DNA from: Desulfosarcina widdelii
Lineage (GTDB): Bacteria; Desulfobacterota; Desulfobacteria; Desulfobacterales; Desulfosarcinaceae
DNA length: 64,000 bases
NCBI RefSeq assembly: GCF_009688965.1
Contig: NZ_AP021875.1
Span: forward strand, 992,001 to 1,056,000
Reading direction: 5' to 3'
Under the pieces are notes generated by a model. It saw nothing but the letters and a program-made list of their open reading frames with translations. It was not told the DNA's origin and did not search any database. Below are positions 17,857 to 24,974 of this stretch, one piece after another. Position 1 is the stretch's first letter, and each line of letters opens with the position of its first letter. The position numbers and the translations under genes were made by a program.

Positions 17857-19923
17857 ATGAATGAAACCTTAAGAAACGTTGCCCTGGTTGCCCATGGCGG
17901 GGCGGGAAAAACCTCCCTTGCTGAAATCATGATTAACAAGGCTGGCATGACGACCCGCGTCGGACGCGTGGAAGACGGCAACACGGTAATGGATTTCGAA
18001 CCGGAAGAACTCAAGCGGCAATCCAGCCTTTCCAGCGGTTTCTTTCAGCTTCCCTGGAAAAAACATACCATCAGTCTGATCGACACCCCCGGCGATCAGA
18101 ATTTCATCTCCGATGCCAAATTGTGCATGCAGGCCGCCGATACAGCCCTCATCCTCGTGGATGCCGTGGACGGCGTCAAAGTCCAGACCGAGCAGGTTGC
18201 CGATTTCGCATCCGAATACGAGCAGCCTTGCGCCATTTTCATCAACAAACTGGACCGCGAACGTGCCGATTTCAGCCGCACGGTGGAAGACGCCGTACAG
18301 TGCCTGACACCCAAACCCATCATCCTGCAGTTGCCCATCGGAGCCGAAGCGGAATTCAACGGGATTGTCGATCTGATTGGCATGAAGGCCTATACGTATG
18401 ACGACAGCGGAAATGCATCTGAAATCGATATCCCCGCCGACATGCAGGACACGGTGGAAACCGAGCGAGAAACGCTGATCGAAAACGTGGCCGAAGCCGA
18501 CGACGAACTGATCGAGCGCTACCTGGAAGGAGAGGAAATTACCAATCAGGAACTTCGCGACACCCTTAAGAAAGGGATCCTCAACCGAACTTTCGCCCCG
18601 GTGTTGTGCGGCTCGGCAACATCCGATATCGGGGTGGACCTGCTCATGGATTTTATGGTCAACTGCCTGTCCTCCCCTCTGGAAGGTGCACCGAAAAAGG
18701 GCGTCAATCCGGCCAACGACGAGGAGATCGAAAGAGCTCCGGCCCCCGATGCCCCCTTTTCCGCATTCGTTTTTAAAACCGTGGCCGACCCTTATGCCGG
18801 CAGACTGACCATTTTCCGGGTGGTTTCCGGTAAACTGGGCAGCGACGGTACCTTTTACAATGCGAACAAAGAAACCAAGGAGCGGTTCAACCAGCTGCTC
18901 ACCATAGCCGGCAAGGAACAGAAACCGGCAAAAGAGGCCGGACCCGGATCCATCGTGGCGGTGGCCAAGCTCAAGGAGACCAAAACCGGAGACACTTTGT
19001 GCGACGACGGCGCCAAGATCCGCTACACCTGTGCCGAACCCATGCCAAAGCTGATTTCCTTCGCCCTAGAATCCAAGGCCACCGGCGACGAAGACAAGAT
19101 CTACATTTCGCTGACCAAACTTCTGGAGGAAGACACGGCCTTGATCCTTGAACGCAACGCGGAGACGAAAGAAATTCTTCTCTCCGGACTGGGGCAGGTT
19201 CACATCGAAAGCACCATCGAAAAACTCAAAAGAAAATTCAATGTGGAAGTCCTGTTGAAAACCCCCAAAATTCCCTATCGTGAAACCATCAAGAAAAAAG
19301 TCCGCGTCCAGGGAAAACACAAGAAGCAATCCGGTGGGCACGGCCAGTATGGGGATTGCTGGATTGTCATGGAACCCCTTCCCCGGGGTGCCGGGTTCGA
19401 ATTTGTCGATGCCATCGTGGGCGGTGTGATTCCCAGGCAGTACATTCCGGCCGTGGAAAAGGGCATCGTCGAAGCCTCCCAGAAGGGACCGCTGATCGGC
19501 GCTCCCTGTGTGGATTTCAGGGCGACAGTCGATTTCGGAAGTTACCACGCAGTCGATTCGTCGGAAATGGCTTTCAAGGTGGCCGGCTCCCTGGCGTATA
19601 AAAAGGCCTGCGAAGAGGCCAAACCGGTTCTGCTCGAGCCGATCATGAAGGTAACCGTGATTACCCCGGACGAATATATGGGGGACATCATGGGAGACAT
19701 GAACAGCCGTCGCGGACGTGTTCTGGGAATGGATTCCGCCGGCAAGAATCAGGTCATCAACGCCGAAGTGCCGCTGGCCGAATTCCAGACCTACGCACCC
19801 GATCTGCGATCCATGACCGGCGGACGCGGAATGTACGCTATGGAATTTTTGCGTTACGACGAGGTCCCGGCCCAGATCGCCACCAAAGTGATCGAGCAGA
19901 TCAAGGCCGAGAAGGAAGAATAA
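17857..19923 (+). CDS. Elongation factor G-like GTPase (EF-G paralogue)
   Basis: Full-length five-domain EF-G-type protein of 688 residues with a good ribosome site (agaggagc...). G1 is HGGAGKTS (residues 13-20), G4 is NKLDRE and G5 is CGSATSD. Two switches are atypical: switch I has KRQSSLSSG in place of the usual RGITI, and G3 is DTPGDQNF (residues 76-83), so the catalytic His of DTPGH is replaced by Asp 80. Domain IV has the GGHGQYGD loop and domain V ends with TGGRGMYAMEFLRY. This fits the EF-G2-like group rather than the housekeeping translocase, and the canonical fusA presumably lies elsewhere with the str operon. Function is uncertain. Confidence 0.85.
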   Translation: MNETLRNVALVAHGGAGKTSLAEIMINKAGMTTRVGRVEDGNTVMDFEPEELKRQSSLSSGFFQLPWKKHTISLIDTPGDQNFISDAKLCMQAADTALILVDAVDGVKVQTEQVADFASEYEQPCAIFINKLDRERADFSRTVEDAVQCLTPKPIILQLPIGAEAEFNGIVDLIGMKAYTYDDSGNASEIDIPADMQDTVETERETLIENVAEADDELIERYLEGEEITNQELRDTLKKGILNRTFAPVLCGSATSDIGVDLLMDFMVNCLSSPLEGAPKKGVNPANDEEIERAPAPDAPFSAFVFKTVADPYAGRLTIFRVVSGKLGSDGTFYNANKETKERFNQLLTIAGKEQKPAKEAGPGSIVAVAKLKETKTGDTLCDDGAKIRYTCAEPMPKLISFALESKATGDEDKIYISLTKLLEEDTALILERNAETKEILLSGLGQVHIESTIEKLKRKFNVEVLLKTPKIPYRETIKKKVRVQGKHKKQSGGHGQYGDCWIVMEPLPRGAGFEFVDAIVGGVIPRQYIPAVEKGIVEASQKGPLIGAPCVDFRATVDFGSYHAVDSSEMAFKVAGSLAYKKACEEAKPVLLEPIMKVTVITPDEYMGDIMGDMNSRRGRVLGMDSAGKNQVINAEVPLAEFQTYAPDLRSMTGGRGMYAMEFLRYDEVPAQIATKVIEQIKAEKEE

Positions 19924-19941
19924 CGCCCTATTTTCATATTG

Positions 19942-19974
19942 AAAAAAGGAGAGCCTCGGCTCTCCTTTTTTTTA
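19942..19974. terminator. Rho-independent terminator
   Basis: Inverted repeat aaaaaaggagagcc / ggctctccttttttt with a very short loop and a T-run, 20 bases after the EF-G-like stop. The A-run on the other flank makes it usable by the minus-strand operon that ends at 19994. Confidence 0.9.
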
Positions 19975-19993
19975 TGTCCTTGTTACGAAGCCG

Positions 19994-20650
19994 TTATTCC
20001 GGTGGAAAAACGATACAACCCTTCGCCGGCGCGTACCCCTCCCAAAAGGCCGTCCACTGATTTTTCAGCCAGATCCGGTTTTTTGCCGACATGCGATTGC
20101 CCTGAGGGCAGTCGTAAACGTGAAACCGTTTTGAACGGCGGTTTCCCAGATAGGCATGAAGCGGATGTTCGTTTTTGTTTATTCGCCGCCAGATTCCCCT
20201 GCCCTGCTCCATGGACTCCCGCTGGGCGTCCAGCAGTTCGTCGGTCCTTGCGGTATTGGGAAATCGATACAGCACATGGGCGAAGCCGTTGCGCAACAAT
20301 TCGGCATTCACAAAAAGACCGTCTTCCCGATACACATACGCCAGGACCCGGCCGTAACGGTCCTTTTCTTCACGGTCCGTCTCCAGGCGCATCCGACTTC
20401 CTATCACAAGCTCGCGGTTGAACGCCTTTGCCGCTTCCCCCATGGGTTCGGCCAGGCAATTTTCATGGGCGACCTCGGGGGTGTCGATGCCGATGTAACG
20501 CACATGCCTGCCGTCTTTCAGTATAATCGTATCCCCATCGGCAACCCAGCGGACTGCGACCCAACTTTGGGCACGTGGTTCGTTCCAGACAATAAAAACG
20601 ACAAACAGGAAAATCCCTGCCAGCCAGCATGTTTTTCTGAATTTCGTCAT
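19994..20650 (-). CDS. Staphylococcal nuclease-like (thermonuclease) protein with C-terminal metal-binding-like tail
   Basis: A 218-residue protein with an N-terminal hydrophobic segment (residues 8-24), so membrane-anchored or exported. The SNase fold follows: DGDT (38-41), RYIGIDTPEV with Arg 51, Asp 56 and Glu 59, and YGRVLAYV with Arg 101, matching the catalytic Arg/Glu/Arg and calcium ligands. The tail (residues 175-218) has His 177, Cys 181 and Cys 212 in a layout like the Ada-type zinc module found at the end of some SNase proteins, but one expected cysteine (GYxPCxxC) is Ala 209. ATG 20650 overlaps the stop of the upstream radical SAM gene (ATGA), so it is translated with it. Confidence 0.9.
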   Translation of the reverse strand: MTKFRKTCWLAGIFLFVVFIVWNEPRAQSWVAVRWVADGDTIILKDGRHVRYIGIDTPEVAHENCLAEPMGEAAKAFNRELVIGSRMRLETDREEKDRYGRVLAYVYREDGLFVNAELLRNGFAHVLYRFPNTARTDELLDAQRESMEQGRGIWRRINKNEHPLHAYLGNRRSKRFHVYDCPQGNRMSAKNRIWLKNQWTAFWEGYAPAKGCIVFPPE

Positions 20651-21744
20651 TTGGGTTTTAGGCCGCAGACCCTTACGGCACTGTCGTCCAGCATCCGTGC
20701 TATCCCGCCCTCCAACTCGGGGACCATGTCCATGGTTTTTTGCCACACCTCTTCATCTTCCATGCAATAATAGACGGTTACGTCCGGCGCCGCCTGACGG
20801 ATCCAGCCTACCATCTTGCGATACAGGTCAATGCGCAAGGGCTTGAAGTAACGCATTTTGTTGTCCAGTCCGGTGATAAATTCGCCGTAGGCGATGGTGG
20901 ATTCCGGAAAGCGCCGGGAAATGACTGACTTGAGTGCCGGCATGAAGCGAAAGGTGCCGATGCTGATCCAGACGATGTTGTATGGGTCGATCCGCTGAAA
21001 CAACTGCTGGACGACCCGGCGGTAATCGGCTTCGCAGCCCGGGTAGATCACCATGGGATCGAAATGAAACGCCAGGGGATAGGCCCATTTCTGGCAGCGG
21101 GCGGCTGCTGAAAGTCGGGCGTCCAGGGAGGCCGTGCGCCGCTCTTCGGATTTCATGACTACCGGTGTATTCAGGGACCAGGAGAGAATGGTTTTCCTGC
21201 GATGGTCCAATCCCTTGAGGCGGTCGATGGCTACGGTTTTGGTCTTCAACTCGAGGACGGATTTTTCCTGTCGGGAAAAACGGGCCACCAGATATTCGGT
21301 CAGATCGGTCCATTTTTCCCAGATCAGACTGTCGGTAAACTCACCGGTTCCCAACCGACCCATTGTGCCTGTTCGGAAAAACGCGGTCAGTTCGTCGTCC
21401 AGGTCTTCGTGGTTGACAAAAAACTGCAGCAGCGGCGGGTGGAAATAGCTCTGCAGGATGCAATAGGAGCAATCCATGGTGCAAAAGGAGGCCACGTGCA
21501 GGATTCGGTAATCGCAGCACATGTACTCCCGCGTACCCGGGCAGGGTTTTAAAAAGCCGCCTTTGTTGCGGGTCAGATACAGGATCTGCTTGCCGCGCTG
21601 AACGGGGTCGTCAGCAGCGTTGATCCATCGATACAGGGTTAGCGGGTCGTTTACAAGTTCGGCGGGAAGATCGATCCGGCGGCAAAAGCGCCTGGTTTCC
21701 GGATGATCGGCAACTTCGGCATCGATAAAAAGCTTTTTAATCAT
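20647..21744 (-). CDS. Spore photoproduct lyase-like radical SAM protein
   Basis: A 365-residue radical SAM protein. The cluster motif CTMDCSYC (Cys 88, 92, 95; CxxxCxxC) lies in a setting typical of SplB-family DNA repair enzymes, preceded by PCPGTREYMCCDYR and followed by ILQSYFHPP. True SplB repairs the spore photoproduct thymine dimer; non-sporulating bacteria carry relatives of less certain substrate. It lies between a DnaQ-type exonuclease fusion and a nuclease with overlapping stop and start codons at both ends, so a DNA-repair or DNA-processing role is the likely reading. Start at 21744 overlaps the upstream stop by one base (TGATG). Confidence 0.85.
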   Translation of the reverse strand: MIKKLFIDAEVADHPETRRFCRRIDLPAELVNDPLTLYRWINAADDPVQRGKQILYLTRNKGGFLKPCPGTREYMCCDYRILHVASFCTMDCSYCILQSYFHPPLLQFFVNHEDLDDELTAFFRTGTMGRLGTGEFTDSLIWEKWTDLTEYLVARFSRQEKSVLELKTKTVAIDRLKGLDHRRKTILSWSLNTPVVMKSEERRTASLDARLSAAARCQKWAYPLAFHFDPMVIYPGCEADYRRVVQQLFQRIDPYNIVWISIGTFRFMPALKSVISRRFPESTIAYGEFITGLDNKMRYFKPLRIDLYRKMVGWIRQAAPDVTVYYCMEDEEVWQKTMDMVPELEGGIARMLDDSAVRVCGLKPK

Positions 21745-23933
21745 CAGTATTTGAGCCGGGTATAGTAGGTTCTTTGGGAGGCGACCAGCGCATCTTTGAG
21801 CGTATAGATCCCCTTTTCATTGAGCAGCGGGATGATTTTTAAAAACACTTCACCGGTGGCGATGGCGTCCCCCAGGGCGTCATGTCGTTTGGTCAAGCTC
21901 ACTCCCAGTCGTTGGGCGATGGTGTCCAGGGAATGGTCTTCATGGGCCGGATGAACGATGGCGGAAAGATGCATGGTGTCCAGAACCGGATTGGTAAAGC
22001 GAATTCCGGTGGCTTTTTCTTTCATTTCCAGCATGCGCATGTCGAAGGCCGCATTGTGAGCGACCAGAACCGTATCCCGGGCGAAGCGATACAAAAATGC
22101 AAGTGCTTTGTCGACGGTCGGCATGCCTTCGACCATCTGATCGGTAATCCCGTGATACTTGATCGATTCACCGGGGATGGGCCGACAAGGGTCCACCAAT
22201 TGATGAATGGTTTCCGTGTGCAACAGTCGGCCGTTGACGACACGAATGGCGCCAATGGAGATAATCTCGTCCCCGCCGCGCGGGTCCAATCCGGTGGTTT
22301 CCGTATCGAAAACGGTGTAGGTCAATTCACCCAAAAGCCGTTTTTCCAACTCCGGTGCCTGGCCGGTTCGGCTGAAAAGGTCAAAATCGTAAAACTCCGG
22401 TCGTTTCTTGAGCAACTGCGCAACCTGACGGACATCCTCGGACGGTCTTTCCGATTGGACCATGGGAATGAACAACCGCAGACAGCCGACGCCTGTCTCC
22501 TGGCTGTCGGTATGGGGCCAGATTTCTGCATGGTGGTGTTCCAACACCTCTTTCAAGGTCAGCGGGAGCCCTTCCTGCGGAGCGGTCAGCGGCAGACTGC
22601 TCCAATGGCGCAAGGTTTCGATTTTCAATGGCGGTCCGTTCCAGATCAGGTCGACCTGTACCAGGTTGCCCGGCGCAGTCAACCGAATTCGACTGCAATC
22701 CTGGTTGAACTCTTTTTTCAGGCGTTCGAGAACAAACCGAATGGCCAGCATCAAAGAGTAGTTGTCCACCCGGATCATGCAACGCGAATCGCATTCGGCC
22801 ACCTCCAGGTCGATATCCGATAGCAAAAGGGCTTCATCCTGAAGGGCTGCAACGAAATCGGTCACCAGAATGGGAGCCAGCGGCCATCGGGATTTGGCAT
22901 AAATGCTTGTTTCGGTCAGTTCGTTTCGCAACACGCGGCTCAATGCTTCGGCCTGCTCGGATATAATTCCCAGAAAGTCGTTTTTCTGATCTGCAGCCAT
23001 GTCGGGGAACTGGACCATCAAATCCGCGGTAGAACGAATCGCTGCAATGGAAGAGCGCAGGGATTTGGCCATGTTTTTTAAATGTTCGTTCAACTGGCCG
23101 GTATGTTTCAATTGATGGGTGATGTCCGAGAAAATCAGGGCAAATCCGGCAAAACGCTGATCCTCGTCCAAAATTGGCAGTGTCTCGACCAGAAGCTGGC
23201 GCCTTTTTTGGGTGACCACGACAAAATGGGAAGAGACGTTTTTTTTGTTCCGGTCCAGCTTTCGCTGGATCTCTTTGAGGGCATACTGGATCAGGTTCCT
23301 GTCGATCAATGAATAGACCGAGCGATGCAGCCCGACGAAACCTTCGGGCAAAGCGGACTCTTCTACATTTTCTGCCTCAAGGTCCTCTTCCGGCCGCTGG
23401 GCTTTGTCCAGTACCCGCTGGGCCTGTCGGTTGTACAAAAGGATGCGACCTACGGTGTCGCAGATCAACACGCCCTGGGTGAGTTCGGCCATGATGGTGG
23501 CCAGTATGTTTTTTTCCGCCTCGGTCTTGGCCTTTGCGGACTCAACGGTCTGGTCGATAACATGCTTGGCCGTTTCATATTGGTCGCCGCAGGCGTTGAT
23601 CAGTTCGGCCAGTTCCTTGATCTCCCGGCTGCCGTCGATTTTGAGACGATGCGCCGGGTTGACGGTATTCATCATGCGGGTTTCTTCCACCATTTGAATC
23701 AATGGCAGGATGTAAAAACGGAAGAACCAATCCAGGGTGAAACCGAAGGCCGCGAAAAGGAAAACCCCGGTGGCAAAGAAATACCAGAATTGCTCGCTGA
23801 ACAACCGGATCAGCATCTGTCGTTCAAAGGGGCTGATCTGCCGCCAGAACAAAACGGCCAGGATCACCGCAATGGCGTTGGTAAAAGCGATGCATACGGC
23901 TGCGAACAGCCAGAATTTATTGTTCAGTTTCAT
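21744..23933 (-). CDS. Membrane sensor with PAS and degenerate kinase module fused to a DEDDh 3'-5' exonuclease
   Basis: A 729-residue fusion. Two membrane spans (about 8-30 and 47-69) and a HAMP-like linker lead to a PAS domain (about 155-260). A histidine-kinase-like region follows, but the H-box reads MAKSLRSSIAAI with Lys about 290 where the phosphoacceptor His is expected, and the ATPase region lacks clear DxGxG and G2 boxes. From about 540 there is a DnaQ/epsilon-type exonuclease with all motifs: DTETTGLD (Asp 543), VAHNAAFD and HDALGDA. It should be an active DEDDh nuclease under control of a sensory, non-catalytic kinase fold. Its start overlaps the response regulator stop (ATGA). Confidence 0.85.
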   Translation of the reverse strand: MKLNNKFWLFAAVCIAFTNAIAVILAVLFWRQISPFERQMLIRLFSEQFWYFFATGVFLFAAFGFTLDWFFRFYILPLIQMVEETRMMNTVNPAHRLKIDGSREIKELAELINACGDQYETAKHVIDQTVESAKAKTEAEKNILATIMAELTQGVLICDTVGRILLYNRQAQRVLDKAQRPEEDLEAENVEESALPEGFVGLHRSVYSLIDRNLIQYALKEIQRKLDRNKKNVSSHFVVVTQKRRQLLVETLPILDEDQRFAGFALIFSDITHQLKHTGQLNEHLKNMAKSLRSSIAAIRSTADLMVQFPDMAADQKNDFLGIISEQAEALSRVLRNELTETSIYAKSRWPLAPILVTDFVAALQDEALLLSDIDLEVAECDSRCMIRVDNYSLMLAIRFVLERLKKEFNQDCSRIRLTAPGNLVQVDLIWNGPPLKIETLRHWSSLPLTAPQEGLPLTLKEVLEHHHAEIWPHTDSQETGVGCLRLFIPMVQSERPSEDVRQVAQLLKKRPEFYDFDLFSRTGQAPELEKRLLGELTYTVFDTETTGLDPRGGDEIISIGAIRVVNGRLLHTETIHQLVDPCRPIPGESIKYHGITDQMVEGMPTVDKALAFLYRFARDTVLVAHNAAFDMRMLEMKEKATGIRFTNPVLDTMHLSAIVHPAHEDHSLDTIAQRLGVSLTKRHDALGDAIATGEVFLKIIPLLNEKGIYTLKDALVASQRTYYTRLKY

Positions 23934-24298
23934 CCGGAAAGTAGGTCTTTGACCTGCCTGACCACCTCGGCATTGGAAAATGGTTTGGTGATGTAGGCAT
24001 CGGCACCGAGCGTATTCCCTTTGGCAATATCCAGATCCCGGGTCATGGCCGATAAAAAAACGATTTTAAGGTTCTTTCGCAAGGGATTTTCCCTGAGGCT
24101 CTGGCAAACCTGGAATCCGTCCACGGCTGGCAGCATCACATCCAGCAGAACCAGGTCCGGTTCGAACACTTCGATGGCCGTCAGGGCGTCTTCCCCGCTG
24201 TGAACCACCATTACGTCGAAACGATTTTGTTCCATCAAAAATTTCAGCGGCACCGTGATGCTGGGTTCGTCATCGACGATGAGTATTTTCCTGGCCAT
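23930..24298 (-). CDS. Single-domain response regulator
   Basis: A 122-residue CheY-like receiver with no output domain. Conserved residues are Asp 9 and Asp 10 (VDDE), phosphoacceptor Asp 53 (LLDVMLP), Ser 83 (FLSAM) and Lys 105 (TKPF). ATG 24298 gives MARKILIVDDE; a TTG nine bases upstream is less likely. First gene of the minus-strand operon with the sensor-exonuclease, SPL-like and SNase genes, all overlapping. The neighbouring kinase appears unable to phosphorylate it, so its partner may lie elsewhere. Confidence 0.9.
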   Translation of the reverse strand: MARKILIVDDEPSITVPLKFLMEQNRFDVMVVHSGEDALTAIEVFEPDLVLLDVMLPAVDGFQVCQSLRENPLRKNLKIVFLSAMTRDLDIAKGNTLGADAYITKPFSNAEVVRQVKDLLSG

Positions 24299-24501
24299 AG
24301 TTATCAATACCCCCGATTTTATGGGATTTCAAGATTACAAATGGCGCACGTTGGATTTTGTGGAGCGGTAGAAACGCTCCATCGGTGAATGACGAAGTCA
24401 AAGACGACCATCGAAGCGCCCGATGCGGCTCGGGCTTTCGACAATTGGGTGAGCGATGCACAACCGGAATGATCGGCATCGTTTTTTGAATCCCGCCCGA
24501 A

Positions 24502-24729
24502 TCAGGCGGAGAGCAATGGTGAAGCGATGAGTTCCATGAAGACGTATGTCAAAAATGTGACCACGGCGATAATGATGCCTACGATATACATGCTGTTGTT
24601 CCGATACCGATTCTTATCTTTCTCGTGATAATAGACGGCATCGCAGCATTTTCCGCACCAGCTGCGTTCCCGATCGGTGATGAAAGAATGACCGCAACGA
24701 CAGGTGACTTCTTTGGGTGCCAGTGACAT
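24502..24729 (-). CDS. Small zinc-ribbon and single-span membrane protein
   Basis: A 75-residue protein whose N-terminal half has four cysteines in two CxC/CxxC pairs (TCRCGHSF, WCGKCCDAV), suggesting a zinc ribbon, and whose C-terminal half is one strong membrane span (YIVGIIIAVVTFLTYVFM). ATG 24729 is chosen; longer upstream extension is proline- and glycine-rich low-quality sequence. It is the last gene of the symporter unit, separated from the 28-residue gene by an 11-bp hairpin. I do not know a function; association with the acetate symporter suggests assembly or regulation. Confidence 0.7.
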   Translation of the reverse strand: MSLAPKEVTCRCGHSFITDRERSWCGKCCDAVYYHEKDKNRYRNNSMYIVGIIIAVVTFLTYVFMELIASPLLSA

Positions 24730-24817
24730 GATGCGTATCCCTGTTCGGTAGTTGTCGGCGATGGGTACGGGCTTGCCTTCATCCGCACCCATCGCTCCGT
24801 GTTTATGCCGAGTGGAA

Positions 24818-24850
24818 CCGGCGGGCCGCGTTTTGTCCACGGCCCGCCGG
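24818..24850 (-). repeat. Perfect 11-bp hairpin between two small genes
   Basis: Arms ccggcgggccg (24818-24828) and cggcccgccgg (24840-24850) with an 11-base loop. It lies eight bases beyond the stop of the 28-residue gene on the transcribed (minus) strand. No T-run follows, so it is more likely an mRNA-stabilising or partial-attenuation hairpin than a true terminator. Confidence 0.6.
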
Positions 24851-24858
24851 AATCGGTC

Positions 24859-24945
24859 CTATCCGAAGAGTCCCCACCCGAAGGATGCCGTCCACAGGAT
24901 GGAGAAGACAACCAGAACGATCATCCAAATATCTTCTTTTTTCAT
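24859..24945 (-). CDS. 28-residue membrane protein beside the symporter
   Basis: A very short gene reading MKKEDIWMIVLVV, then FSILWTASFGWGLFG. It is almost entirely one membrane helix with a charged N-terminus, and it has a near-perfect ribosome site (aaaggaggaattcacc before ATG). It starts 29 bases after the symporter stop on the same strand. Similar tiny single-span proteins accompany sodium:solute symporters in desulfobacterial genomes and have been called symporter small accessory proteins; I apply that name as inference. The strong ribosome site is the best evidence that it is real. Confidence 0.78.
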   Translation of the reverse strand: MKKEDIWMIVLVVFSILWTASFGWGLFG

Positions 24946-24974
24946 GGTGAATTCCTCCTTTGGTGTTTCGGCGA

